Source: Paraburkholderia sp. ZP32-5 (GTDB lineage: Bacteria > Pseudomonadota > Gammaproteobacteria > Burkholderiales > Burkholderiaceae). Taken from it: a stretch of DNA of 64,000 bases. Both the position numbers and the translations under genes were made by a program. The notes below the pieces were generated by a model, which was given only the letters and a program-made list of their open reading frames with translations, was not told where the DNA came from and made no database searches. The DNA lies in assembly GCF_021390495.1 (NCBI RefSeq), contig NZ_JAJEJP010000003.1, forward strand, positions 1,302,001-1,366,000, written 5' to 3'. Below are positions 35,684 through 44,292 of this stretch, in pieces (position 1 is the first letter of the stretch; the number at the start of each line of letters is the position of its first letter).

Positions 35684-36188
35684 ACGTCGTTTTTCTGCGA
35701 GCGAGCCAAACCATCGCGAATAGCTTTAATGGCCATGCGCTGTTCAAGTCACGTTTCTGGATCGACGAATTCGCATTCGATGGCTGCCGCCATGCAAACG
35801 GATGGCTGGCACAGTGCGGATGCACAGTAGGCAGTCGTGGCGCTGTTGAAGGCGAGTGCCCCCCCGGTGCTCGAACGTATTTCGTCTCGGATATGGCGCT
35901 TAAACACGACAACGTTTGCTCAAACCGCGTTGGTTGCGGTCACACTCGCTGTACCGTGCCAATGAGTCTCGATTCGGATCAGAGATAAAACGACGCCTTA
36001 TTAGAGAGCAATCAACGTTGCACTGACTGCTTGATCCTTGTTGACCGGCCTTAGCGTCCAGAAAACTTCTAGTGGCATAATTCTAGAGCCACTTAAATGC
36101 CAATTGTGTTCTGTCCGTCCCGATCATTGTCTGAGCGTCCTGGCCGTCCCATTAGCGACATATCCGGCGAGGACGGGAGTTTGATGCC
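35684..36188. other. Intergenic region upstream of recombinase B and the AraC-type gene
   Basis: About 500 bases without a supported gene. It includes a 7-C run near 35863 and a lower-GC stretch at 35980-36110. A short inverted repeat (see 36071-36093) lies about 100 bases before the AraC-type start. Both divergent promoters should be here; I cannot place them precisely. Confidence 0.35.
36071..36093. promoter_or_regulatory. Inverted repeat upstream of AraC-type regulator
   Basis: AGTGGC (36071-36076) and GCCACT (36088-36093) flank an 11-base AT-rich centre, with TTCTAG repeated at both the left flank and the centre. The position 96 bases before the regulator start fits an autoregulatory operator or promoter element. 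Confidence 0.35.
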
Positions 36189-37229
36189 GTGTCCCCCGCT
36201 TCACAACAAATACCGTATGTCCGTTTCGACTCGAAGGACGTGTTGCCCGATCAGCGTCTCGACTATTGGCAGGGCACACTGTCCAATGTGTGCACGTTGA
36301 GTTTTCCGGGCGGCCTCACGGCGTCGGGGTTCAAAGCCCGAAACGAAATGTGGATGCTCGGCGACATGATGCTGAGCGTGCGCGAATGTAGCCCACATAT
36401 CCTGCACCGCTCCGAACGATCGATAAAGCTGGACCAGCTCGATCATTACAAGATCCATTTTCGAATCGGACACGGCGCCAGCACCGATATGGTCCTTGGA
36501 CGCCGCCTTATTCATGTGGAAGCAGGCGGAACGGTGCTGACCCATATGGCCCAGCCGGAGCTTGCGCATGTCCACGGCGGCACGACCGTTAACGTGATCA
36601 TTCCGCGTGACCGGCTCGATCCGCTCCTTCCTCGCCCGGTCGATTTGCATGGTGTTACGTTGAATGGCCCATGCAGTGTGCTGCTCGCTTCGCATCTCAC
36701 GACGCTGACGCAAACGGTCGGCGGACTGACACGCGAACAGCTACCCGCGGTAACAGGCGCGACGCTTCAGTTGCTCGCGGCAGCCGTCACGCCCACCCTG
36801 GATACCCTCGCGCTGGCACGGCCGGTTGCCGAAGCGACGCTGATGCGTCAGGTGCGCCATTTCATCGAGGCGAATCTGACGAACCCGGATCTCACGCCCG
36901 ACATCATCTGCAAGCACTTCAAGATCTCGCGAAGCGCGTTATACAGAATGTTCGAACCACTCGGCGGCGTGGCGGCTTTCATAAAGGAGCGCAGGCTGTA
37001 CAACATCCACACGCTGCTCACCTCCGCCGGGCGCCGCCCTCACCTCCACCGCATCGCCGAGATGCACGGCTTCAAGACAGCCGCTCACTTCAGCCGCTCA
37101 TTCCGCGAGCAGTTCGGTTACAGCGCCCGCGAGCTTTTCGCGGCCTCACCGCAGCGCCCCGTGCACATACCGATCACGGGCGGCCCTCGCTATTCGATGG
37201 ACCGATGGCTGCATCTGCTTCGAAGCTGA
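36189..37229 (+). CDS. AraC-family transcriptional regulator
   Basis: 346 residues from GTG 36189, with GGGAG about ten bases upstream; no in-frame ATG fits better. The N-terminal 200 residues are an AraC-binding-like effector domain with a central QPELAHVHGG segment. The C-terminal domain carries two helix-turn-helices (LTPDIICKHFKISRSALYRMF, just over residues 240-260, and RIAEMHGFKTAAHFSRSFRE near 305). Target unknown; it stands at the border between the recombinases and the putative low-oxygen block. Confidence 0.9.
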   Translation: MSPASQQIPYVRFDSKDVLPDQRLDYWQGTLSNVCTLSFPGGLTASGFKARNEMWMLGDMMLSVRECSPHILHRSERSIKLDQLDHYKIHFRIGHGASTDMVLGRRLIHVEAGGTVLTHMAQPELAHVHGGTTVNVIIPRDRLDPLLPRPVDLHGVTLNGPCSVLLASHLTTLTQTVGGLTREQLPAVTGATLQLLAAAVTPTLDTLALARPVAEATLMRQVRHFIEANLTNPDLTPDIICKHFKISRSALYRMFEPLGGVAAFIKERRLYNIHTLLTSAGRRPHLHRIAEMHGFKTAAHFSRSFREQFGYSARELFAASPQRPVHIPITGGPRYSMDRWLHLLRS

Positions 37230-37459
37230 ACTGGAGACATCGATCGGGGCACACGAAAGCCGTAGTGTTTGGTTCCGTTGCTTCGATTACGTGCTTCTGG
37301 TGCGATTGTAGGCGAGCGCAACCGTCGTCGGACTAGTGCGACTGCTCAAACGTTTTTTTGCAAACCGCCTGCATCGTTCGTAGGTGCAGACGTTCGCGCA
37401 CCTGAACACCGATCGCTTCAACCGTCGGTTTTCGGCCACGTGTACACGTGCTCCAGCGT

Positions 37460-37690
37460 TTATTGCGCTTCCGTCCAATCGGCGAGCAATCGCGCGCACG
37501 AGCCCACCTGGTTCAGGTCCTCGCAAACGAACGCGAACGGGAAGCCGGCATTCACGACGTCCCGCGGCGAGAAATCGGGTATCGACACATCACCGACCCG
37601 GTGTGCGACGAGAACGCCAGCGCAGACGATGGCCGAAGCCGTCACGATACCGAACGCAAGCCGTTCGAATCTGCGAAAGAAGCGATACAT
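37460..37690 (-). CDS. Small single-span membrane protein, unknown function
   Basis: 76 residues from ATG 37690, which has GGAG nine bases upstream. A basic start (MYRFFRRFERL) is followed by one hydrophobic helix (AFGIVTASAIVCAGVLVA) and a 45-residue tail with two Cys (VCEDLNQVGSCARLL), topologically likely periplasmic. I do not recognise the family. It lies 47 bases after the NAD(P)H oxidoreductase gene and may be on the same FNR-controlled transcript. Confidence 0.55.
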   Translation of the reverse strand: MYRFFRRFERLAFGIVTASAIVCAGVLVAHRVGDVSIPDFSPRDVVNAGFPFAFVCEDLNQVGSCARLLADWTEAQ

Positions 37691-37737
37691 GGCAGTGCTC
37701 CCTGCATGGCGGCCACGCCTGGCCCGTGACCTGTCAT

Positions 37738-38346
37738 TCACGCCGCCGGCACCGCGGCGAAATGCCCGCGAACGAATTCACGCACCTGCGTGAAACGGTT
37801 GGCCGCCATGGCAGCAGGCATGGCCGGGCCGACTTCGTCGAAATGCAGGTGCCCGATCAGCTCGAAACCGGATGCGCGGAACACGTGCGTATCCTGCAGC
37901 AGTTGCATCGCTTGCCAGCGACCGTCTTCCACGAAAGTGGCCAGTGGCGCGGCGGAGACGGTGACCACCACCGCGCGGCGTCCTGACAGCAGCCCGTGCA
38001 CACCGTCCGGTTGCGCCTCATACGCGAAACCCCGGCTAAACACGCGATCGATATAGCCTTTCATCATCGCAGGCATCGCCATCCACCAGAGCGGATAGAC
38101 GACCGTCACGACATCCGCCGCGAGTACGTCTTTCTGTGCGATCGAAACGTCGGCCATGCGAAGGCGCGCGTCGCATCCCTCGGTCAATTCCTGCGCGGAA
38201 AGCACGGGATCGAACCCCATCCGGTACAGGTCGTGAACGCGCACGTCATGGCCGATACGAACCAGTTCGCCAAGGTAGGCGCGCGTGACGCTCATCGTGA
38301 AGCTCTCTTCCACCGGGTGCGCCACCACGATCAGGTGTTTCTGCAT
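37738..38346 (-). CDS. Flavodoxin-fold NAD(P)H oxidoreductase (KefF/NQO/MdaB-like)
   Basis: 202 residues from ATG 38346 (MQKHLIVVAHPVEESF), with AAAGGAG upstream. The flavodoxin-like fold shows the FMN/FAD loop VAHPVEESFT, VTVVYPLWWMAMPAMMKGYIDRVFSRGFAY in the middle (the quinone-reductase signature region) and a glycine-rich GRRAVVVTVSAAP. Such enzymes perform two-electron reduction of quinones or serve as KefC ancillary proteins. A TTGAC-N4-ATCAA box lies 85 bases upstream. Confidence 0.88.
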   Translation of the reverse strand: MQKHLIVVAHPVEESFTMSVTRAYLGELVRIGHDVRVHDLYRMGFDPVLSAQELTEGCDARLRMADVSIAQKDVLAADVVTVVYPLWWMAMPAMMKGYIDRVFSRGFAYEAQPDGVHGLLSGRRAVVVTVSAAPLATFVEDGRWQAMQLLQDTHVFRASGFELIGHLHFDEVGPAMPAAMAANRFTQVREFVRGHFAAVPAA

Positions 38347-38430
38347 GGCTGGGGCTCCTTTCAAAAACGCGCCGCGCGACACCGCCGCGCACGGACAGGA
38401 TCATCGTCCTCGTCCGGGCGCCCACCGCGA

Positions 38431-38444
38431 TTGACGCATATCAA
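38431..38444. promoter_or_regulatory. FNR/ANR-type binding site
   Basis: TTGACGCATATCAA matches the FNR/ANR consensus TTGA(T/C)-N4-(A/G)TCAA at every defined position. It is intergenic, centred about 91 bases before the NAD(P)H oxidoreductase start, a distance suitable for activation with a roughly 50-base leader. Confidence 0.7.
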
Positions 38445-38537
38445 CAAGATGGAGATTGCCCCGAAGGTCCACGGCATGTCCGCTCATTCGACAACCGGCA
38501 TGCCAGTCGCGCGGCGTGACGAGCCCCACACCGCCTC

Positions 38538-40925
38538 TTACATCGATGGGAGGATGCCCAGCTCGCGCAGCCGGAATGACCCGGCGTATTCGCCGGCGGA
38601 CGCTTCGTCGAGCGCACGCCGCGCGGCTTCGCGGCCGCGCAGTTGCAGTGCTTCGATCGTGCCGGTGGAAAAATCGAAGTCGGCGGCAAAGGGCAGCTCG
38701 TCGCGCAACGATATCCGCGACACGTGAATTGGCGTGCGGTTACCCATCAGGCGGATGTAGTTGGGCCGCTGCCGAAAGCGCCGTGCAGTCCCGGCGTCGA
38801 CTTCGCGCATCAGTTCGAGCACGAGGTCGCTGAAGTCGTTCGCATATTCCTCGAAGCGCAGATCGTTACGCGTGCGATCGGTGTACACGATCTCGTCGCG
38901 TCGCCGCATCACGTCGGTCAGATTCGACGGCAGCGGCCGTCCACCGGAAAACAGATCGAGCGCGAACACCCGCGCGCCGATGCGTCCACACCGCTCAATA
39001 ACCAGCTCCAGAGGCGAATTGCTGACGATGCCGCCGTCCCAATAGGAACGCCCGTCTATCGTGGTCCACGGCATCGCGGGCGGAAGGCTCCCGCTCGCGA
39101 GCAGATGCTCGGGCGTCAGGCGATCAACGTAGCTGTCGAATATCTTCTGTTCGCCGGTTTCGACATCGACCGCGCCGATCAGCAGGCGCGTCGGGCTGCG
39201 TACCAGCGAGTCGAAATCGACATATCGGCGAATCAGCGCCTTGATGGCGCTCGGGTCGTAGTAGCTCGTCCAGCACCAGGGCAGCGCGTTTGCGCCGAGT
39301 TCTCCGTTCCACCAGCGCGGGCGCAAAAAATTCGGAACACCGAACCAGAACGTGTGCCAAAGCACCTGCATTTCGTGCGCCGCCGAGGCCACGCGTCCCG
39401 GCAAAGCAATCGACAGATCGCGCCAGAATTGCGCCAGAGGCTTCGCAGCCTTCCCCGGATGACTCGCGACGATCGCCCCGTTGAAGGCGCCGATCGATAC
39501 CGCCGAGATCACATCGGGCCGCACGCCCCTCTCTTCGAGCGTCTGGATCGCGCCGCACTCGAATGCGCCGAGCGCTCCCCCACCTTGCAGGATCAGCACA
39601 GTTTGCGTGGGCAGGTTCGTCAACGAGAAGTCGCGGTCCGCGAGCCGCGCGCGCGCCGCATGCAGGCCGACGCGGTGGCGAATCAGTTCTTCCGCGGCGG
39701 CGATTTCCTCGGCGCTGCCGCCCGCCGAGAATACCGCACGCAGTATGTTGTGCCGCAGATAAAGCACGGACCACGCGCCATTGGACCGCGTACCGCGTTC
39801 GACCGTCTCGGTCTCGTCCGCGGGCTCCGCGTAGCCCATGAACGTATACCCCGTGCCGAACGCGTTGCCGTAGAAGATTGATACGTCACGATACGGCATG
39901 CTGTTGCCAAGCATATTGCGCGCAGCCACGCGGCCCTGTCGCAACGCGTTGTCCCAATGCTCGATGCGCCTTCTGACGGCAAATACGGGATCGTAGAAAT
40001 TCGCGACATCGCCGGCCGCATAGATGTCGGGATCCGACGTGCGCAGAAATTCGTCGACCAGCACGCCGTCGCCGAGTTCGATGCCGCTGCCCGCGAGAAA
40101 CGAACAGTTGGGCGACACGCCGATCGCCGCGACTACCAGTTCGCAATCCAGCTGCAATCCGGTCTGCGTCAGCACGCCCTTCACCTGACCGTCGCCCAGA
40201 AAGCGCGTGACGGTACAGCCCGTCAACACGCGCACCCCCTGTTCCGTACAACGATCTGCAAACCAGGCGGAAAGCACTTCGGAGTGCAGTTGCGGCATCA
40301 CTCGCGCCGAGCGTTCGAGCAAGGTCACGTCGAGCCCCGCCGCGCGCAGTGCCGCCGCCACCTCGATGCCGACAAAGCCCGCGCCGAGTACCACCGCGCG
40401 CCGGGCCATGCCCGCGGCCGCGCGCAATGCCGCCGCGTCGGCAATGTCGTGGATGAACTGGATGCCGCGCAGTTCGTGTCCCGGCAGCAGCGGACGCTGC
40501 GGCGATGCGCCGGTCGCAATCAGCAGCTTGCCGTAGCCGATTTGCTGCCCGTTGGCGAGGGAGACTACGTGCGATGCCGGCTCGACGCGCACGGCCTGCG
40601 CGCCGGTCATCAACTCAATACGATGCGCTTCGTAGAATTCGAACGGATGCAATGCCAGTTGGAGACCGCTGAGCGCGCCATTCAGGAAGTCCTTGGTCAA
40701 CGGCGGACGCGAATAGGGAAGCGTTGTTTCGGCGCCGAGCAAGCCGATACTGGCGTCGGAGTTTTCCCGGCGCAATGCGCGCGCCGCGGAGACACTCGCC
40801 GTGCCACCGCCGACCAGAACGAAGTCGTACGTTCGCATAGGCCCGGATGAGAGCGCGGTGTGCCTGCCCGGCACCGGCCGATGCGTGGTTTCGCTCCGCC
40901 AGTCGACGCGGTGCGCATCCTTCAT
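38538..40925 (-). CDS. Fusion of FAD/NAD(P)-dependent reductase and patatin-like phospholipase
   Basis: 795 residues from ATG 40925 (weak GGGACGAG site). ATG 40838 (MRTYDFVLVGGG) is the alternative and coincides with the start of the FAD domain. The first part, about 30-420, is a ferredoxin/rubredoxin-reductase-like flavoprotein: GGGTASVSAA, SRPPLTKDFL, the NAD(P) motif VLGAGFVGIEVA and IYAAGDVANFYD. The second part, about 440-795, is a patatin: oxyanion glycines ILQGGGALGAFECG, the nucleophile Ser in SAVSIGAFNG (about residue 477) and Asp in WDGGIVSNSP (about 630), then a C-terminal region as in DUF3734-containing patatins. No stop or frameshift separates the parts. It may couple redox state to phospholipid or polyester cleavage. 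Confidence 0.88.
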   Translation of the reverse strand: MKDAHRVDWRSETTHRPVPGRHTALSSGPMRTYDFVLVGGGTASVSAARALRRENSDASIGLLGAETTLPYSRPPLTKDFLNGALSGLQLALHPFEFYEAHRIELMTGAQAVRVEPASHVVSLANGQQIGYGKLLIATGASPQRPLLPGHELRGIQFIHDIADAAALRAAAGMARRAVVLGAGFVGIEVAAALRAAGLDVTLLERSARVMPQLHSEVLSAWFADRCTEQGVRVLTGCTVTRFLGDGQVKGVLTQTGLQLDCELVVAAIGVSPNCSFLAGSGIELGDGVLVDEFLRTSDPDIYAAGDVANFYDPVFAVRRRIEHWDNALRQGRVAARNMLGNSMPYRDVSIFYGNAFGTGYTFMGYAEPADETETVERGTRSNGAWSVLYLRHNILRAVFSAGGSAEEIAAAEELIRHRVGLHAARARLADRDFSLTNLPTQTVLILQGGGALGAFECGAIQTLEERGVRPDVISAVSIGAFNGAIVASHPGKAAKPLAQFWRDLSIALPGRVASAAHEMQVLWHTFWFGVPNFLRPRWWNGELGANALPWCWTSYYDPSAIKALIRRYVDFDSLVRSPTRLLIGAVDVETGEQKIFDSYVDRLTPEHLLASGSLPPAMPWTTIDGRSYWDGGIVSNSPLELVIERCGRIGARVFALDLFSGGRPLPSNLTDVMRRRDEIVYTDRTRNDLRFEEYANDFSDLVLELMREVDAGTARRFRQRPNYIRLMGNRTPIHVSRISLRDELPFAADFDFSTGTIEALQLRGREAARRALDEASAGEYAGSFRLRELGILPSM

Positions 40926-41038
40926 GGCTCGTCCCAGGTACGGTGAATCCAGGATCGGCAATCCGCATGTCGGCGGCGTATAGCGAGATCCGCGACGTGA
41001 GTAACGATTTCACTCTAGCGCTTCGGGGTGCGCGACTC

Positions 41039-41052
41039 ATGATCCAGGTCAA
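41039..41052. promoter_or_regulatory. FNR/ANR-type binding site, one mismatch
   Basis: Reads TTGACCTGGATCAT on the minus strand; only the last base departs from the consensus. It is centred 120 bases before ATG 40925 of the reductase-patatin gene (207 before ATG 40838), which mildly favours the longer form of that protein. Confidence 0.5.
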
Positions 41053-41232
41053 TCGCCATATGCGTCAGCGGGAAGACAGTCGGCACGCACAAAGCCGACA
41101 TCGTCGCCGCATCGCGGCTCGGCGAGCGCAATTACAGGCTGCTCACCAATAACTGCGAGCATGTGTGTCAATGGTGCGTATGGGGAGACGAAAAAGCGCG
41201 CGCCCATCCAAAGCACAAAGCGCGTCCCAGCA

Positions 41233-41246
41233 TTGACATGCATCAA
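41233..41246. promoter_or_regulatory. FNR/ANR-type binding site
   Basis: TTGACATGCATCAA is a full match to the consensus. Centred 100 bases before the flippase-like start. An in-frame ATG (41238) lies within the box and is therefore unlikely to be the true start of that gene. Confidence 0.7.
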
Positions 41247-41339
41247 ACCCGCACCTCGGCCCGCGCGGAAAATCCCCTGTGCCCGGTACGCAATGCGCGC
41301 GTCGTGATGCTGCCGCGCCCCCCGTCAGACAGGGTTTCG

Positions 41340-42542
41340 ATGAATCCCAGCCCACCGCCTTCTCGCCCACGACCCGACGGCGAGCGGTCCGCGCCGCCGC
41401 GCCTCGCGTCTGTTGCGCAACGCGCCGGCGGTATCTTGTGGAGCGCCCTCGCACTGGCCCCGCGCAGAACTACGCGCGCAGCCTGGAGCGTCGGCCTGCT
41501 CTGTCTGCTCATGCTGGTGCTCGTGGTCATCCGCGCCACTTCGTTCGAACGCAGTCTTGCGCTTGCACGCGCGGCGCGTCCCGGCTGGCTGTTGATCGCA
41601 ATCGCGGCCCAGTCAGCGACCTATGTCAGCGCCGCGCTCGTCTGGCGTCAGACGCTGCGCGACTCGGGTTACACGCTGCCGATGCGCGTGCTGGTGCGGC
41701 TCGGCATCGTCAAGCTGTTTACCGATCAGGCGCTGCCGAGTGCGGGACTCGGCGGCAGCCTGATGGCGATTCGCGGATTGTTGCGCCGCGGCGTGCCGCG
41801 CCCGATCGCGCTGACCGCCCTGCTGGCGAGCCTGCTGTCGCGCGATATCGCTTTCCTGATGGTCGTGTTCGCCAGCGCGGCGCTGCTGTGGCTGCATCAC
41901 GCCGCGGGCCGCGTGCTTTTGCTCGGCGTCGCGATGTTCCTGCTCGTGCTCCTGCTGGTCCCGCTATCGCTGTTAGCGCTGCGTCGATGGAACGGCGATC
42001 GGCGTGTCGCGGTGCTCGGCAGATGGCTGCATCTGTCGCGCCTGATCGAGTCGTTCAACGAGGTTCCGCTCGACCTGTTACTGAACCGCCACCTGCTTGC
42101 GAGCACCGTGATGCTGCAACTGGCGATCTTCGTGCTCGATGCGGGGACCTTGTGGCTGACGCTGGGCGCGCTCGGCGCACCCACGCAGGGATGGATCGCT
42201 TTTGCCAGTTTCGCCGTGGCGTCGATGGTGGCGACCGTGGGTCCGGTTCCGGTCGGGCTTGGTACGTTCGAGGCGGCTTCGGTCGGCATGTTGAAGCTGC
42301 TCGGTGTGCCGATCGAAGCGGCGCTCGGCGCAACCTTGTTGCTGCGCGGCTTCACATTCTGGCTGCCGATGCTGCCTGGAGTCTGGCTCGCCCGCGTCGA
42401 GTTGCGCGGCAGCTCGCGCAACGCGGCCGTCGAAGCGCAAACCGCAGCCACCGGACCGCCGGCGCCGCGACGCCGGCAATCTGCTCCGATTGATAGGGAT
42501 CAACGGCCACCGCGCGATTTCCCGGACGATAAATCATGCTGA
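41340..42542 (+). CDS. Lysylphosphatidylglycerol synthase/flippase-like integral membrane protein (UPF0104-type)
   Basis: 400 residues from ATG 41340 (MNPSPPPSRPRPDGE); ATG 41310 is possible. A Pro/Arg-rich cytoplasmic leader of about 45 residues precedes seven to eight hydrophobic segments. Motifs of the MprF-flippase-like family are present: LPSAGLGGSLMAIRGLLRRG and VATVGPVPVGLGTFEAASVGML. No aminoacyl-transferase domain. It probably moves a lipid across the inner membrane. First gene of an operon with a double ABC permease and ATPase, so it may act with them. Confidence 0.82.
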   Translation: MNPSPPPSRPRPDGERSAPPRLASVAQRAGGILWSALALAPRRTTRAAWSVGLLCLLMLVLVVIRATSFERSLALARAARPGWLLIAIAAQSATYVSAALVWRQTLRDSGYTLPMRVLVRLGIVKLFTDQALPSAGLGGSLMAIRGLLRRGVPRPIALTALLASLLSRDIAFLMVVFASAALLWLHHAAGRVLLLGVAMFLLVLLLVPLSLLALRRWNGDRRVAVLGRWLHLSRLIESFNEVPLDLLLNRHLLASTVMLQLAIFVLDAGTLWLTLGALGAPTQGWIAFASFAVASMVATVGPVPVGLGTFEAASVGMLKLLGVPIEAALGATLLLRGFTFWLPMLPGVWLARVELRGSSRNAAVEAQTAATGPPAPRRRQSAPIDRDQRPPRDFPDDKSC

Positions 42543-42557
42543 CTTTGCGGAGACGCC

Positions 42558-44291
42558 GTGGAACACCACGCTGAGCTGCTGGGCGGCGGGAAATGGCACC
42601 CGCGCATGCCGGGCTGGCGCGATCTCGCGGGTCTGCTGCTGGTGCTCGGTTTGCTGGTCCTGCTCGGCACGGGCGCCGCGCAGATGAGCGGGCCGCTCGC
42701 CATCGCGAATCAGACGGCGATCTCGCTGGCTCCGACGGCGCTGCCGGGCTACACGCTGCGCACCGTCATGCGGATGCTCGCGGCACTGGCTGCCTCGCTC
42801 GTATTCACGCTGACCTACGCCACCTTGGCCGCCAAAAGCCGCCGCGCCGAGATGCTGCTCGTGCCGCTGCTCGATGTGCTCCAGTCGGTGCCGATTCTCG
42901 GCTATCTGTCGTTCACGGCCGCCTTCTTCCTGTCGCTGTTTCCCGGCAATGTTTTCGGCGCGGAACTCGCGGCGATTTTCGCGATTTTCACGAGTCAGGC
43001 CTGGAACATGGCGTTCAGCTTTTACCAGTCGCTACGCACGATACCGGCCGATCTCGACGAGGCCTGCCGCAGCTTTCGTCTGTCGGTGTGGCAACGCTTC
43101 TGGAGGCTCGAAGTGCCGTTCGCGATGCCCGGGCTCGTCTGGAACACGATGATGTCGATGTCGGGAGGATGGTTCTTCGTGGTGGCTTCGGAAGCGATCT
43201 CCGTGGGCAACCTGCAGATCGCGCTGCCGGGCGTGGGCTCGTACGTGGCGCGCGCGATCGCCGAGCGCGACCTGGCCGCCGTCGGCTGGGCGATTCTCGC
43301 GATGTCCGTCGCGATCGCGCTCTACGACCAGTTGCTGTTTCGGCCCGTCGTCGCCTGGGCTGACCGCTTTCGTTTCGAGCAGACGGCTTCCCCGCTGGCG
43401 CCGCGCAGCTGGGTGCTCGATCTCGTTCACCGCTCGGCCTGGCTGCGGGCGGTAGCGAGGCCACTCGGGGCTACACTGCATCGCGCCGCGCGGGCGCGGC
43501 TCCCGTTCGTAGCGGGTCCGCGCCGGCCTCTTGCCAGCATGCCGCAGCGCATCGGCGACGCGCTATGGCTGGCAGCATGCGCCGCGGGCGTGGCTTACGC
43601 CGCGGTGGCCGCTGCGCGCTTCATCGGACCCGTCCTGTCGCTCGCGGACCTGGCTGTTGTCGCGCACGATGCTCTGCTCACGCTCTTGCGGGTCATGGTG
43701 CTGATCGCGCTTGCGTCGCTGATCTGGGTGCCGGTCGGTGTCTGGGTCGGGCTGCGTCCCAGGCTCACGCAGTTCGTGCAGCCGATGGCGCAATTTCTCG
43801 CCGCCTTTCCCGCGAATCTGCTGTTTCCGGTTGCCGTGTTCGTCATTGCGCACTACGGCCTCGCGCCGAAGATCTGGCTCAGTCCGCTGCTGATCCTCGG
43901 TACGCAGTGGTACATCCTGTTCAACGTCATCGCCGGTGCAAGTGCATTTCCCGGCGATCTGAGCGAGGCCGCGAGGAGCTTCCGGGTGCGGCAGCGCGCG
44001 TGGTGGCGCGAGGTCATGCTTCCCGGCATTTTTCCCTACTACGTGACCGGTGCAATCACGGCCTCCGGAGGCGCATGGAACGCGAGTATCGTTTCCGAAG
44101 CTGTCAGCTGGGGGCCGATTCATCTAAGTGCCGGCGGTCTCGGCGCCTATATCGCGCGGATGACCCACGCCGGCGACTACCCGCGCATCGCACTCGGCAT
44201 CGCGACGATGTCGATCGTCGTGATCGCCGTCAACCGGCTGCTGTGGCGACCGCTCTATGCGCTCGCGGAGCGGCGCGCGCGGCTCGACTGA
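42558..44291 (+). CDS. ABC transporter permease with two fused NitT/TauT-type permease domains
   Basis: 577 residues from GTG 42558, with GCGGAGACGCC upstream. Two complete permease units are joined in one chain. Each has its own ATPase-contact loop: DLDEACRSFRLSVWQRFWRL near residue 173 and DLSEAARSFRVRQRAWWRE near 470, about 300 residues apart. Most members of this family encode one unit that homodimerises. It lies 15 bases after the flippase-like gene and 1 base before the ATPase gene. No solute-binding protein is encoded nearby, so direction and substrate are open. Confidence 0.88.
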   Translation: MEHHAELLGGGKWHPRMPGWRDLAGLLLVLGLLVLLGTGAAQMSGPLAIANQTAISLAPTALPGYTLRTVMRMLAALAASLVFTLTYATLAAKSRRAEMLLVPLLDVLQSVPILGYLSFTAAFFLSLFPGNVFGAELAAIFAIFTSQAWNMAFSFYQSLRTIPADLDEACRSFRLSVWQRFWRLEVPFAMPGLVWNTMMSMSGGWFFVVASEAISVGNLQIALPGVGSYVARAIAERDLAAVGWAILAMSVAIALYDQLLFRPVVAWADRFRFEQTASPLAPRSWVLDLVHRSAWLRAVARPLGATLHRAARARLPFVAGPRRPLASMPQRIGDALWLAACAAGVAYAAVAAARFIGPVLSLADLAVVAHDALLTLLRVMVLIALASLIWVPVGVWVGLRPRLTQFVQPMAQFLAAFPANLLFPVAVFVIAHYGLAPKIWLSPLLILGTQWYILFNVIAGASAFPGDLSEAARSFRVRQRAWWREVMLPGIFPYYVTGAITASGGAWNASIVSEAVSWGPIHLSAGGLGAYIARMTHAGDYPRIALGIATMSIVVIAVNRLLWRPLYALAERRARLD

Positions 44292-44292
44292 G

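Larger units (their letters stand above)
40926..41339. promoter_or_regulatory. Divergent control region with two FNR/ANR-type boxes
   Basis: About 410 bases between the reductase-patatin gene and the flippase-like gene. It contains one imperfect box (41039-41052) and one consensus box (41233-41246), each nearer to a different start, as expected for separate control of the two divergent units. Confidence 0.55.

Noticed and set aside
35608..35988. 126-codon plus-strand frame overlapping recombinase B and the intergenic region
   Set aside because: It starts antisense within a solid recombinase gene, has no ribosome site and no family likeness.
34185..36188. Idea of a complete transposon or integron around the recombinases
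   Set aside because: No transposase, terminal inverted repeat or attC-like element was found; only the two recombinases support mobility.
41238..41339. Upstream in-frame ATG (41238) as start of the flippase-like protein
   Set aside because: This ATG lies inside the consensus FNR/ANR box, so transcription would start after it.
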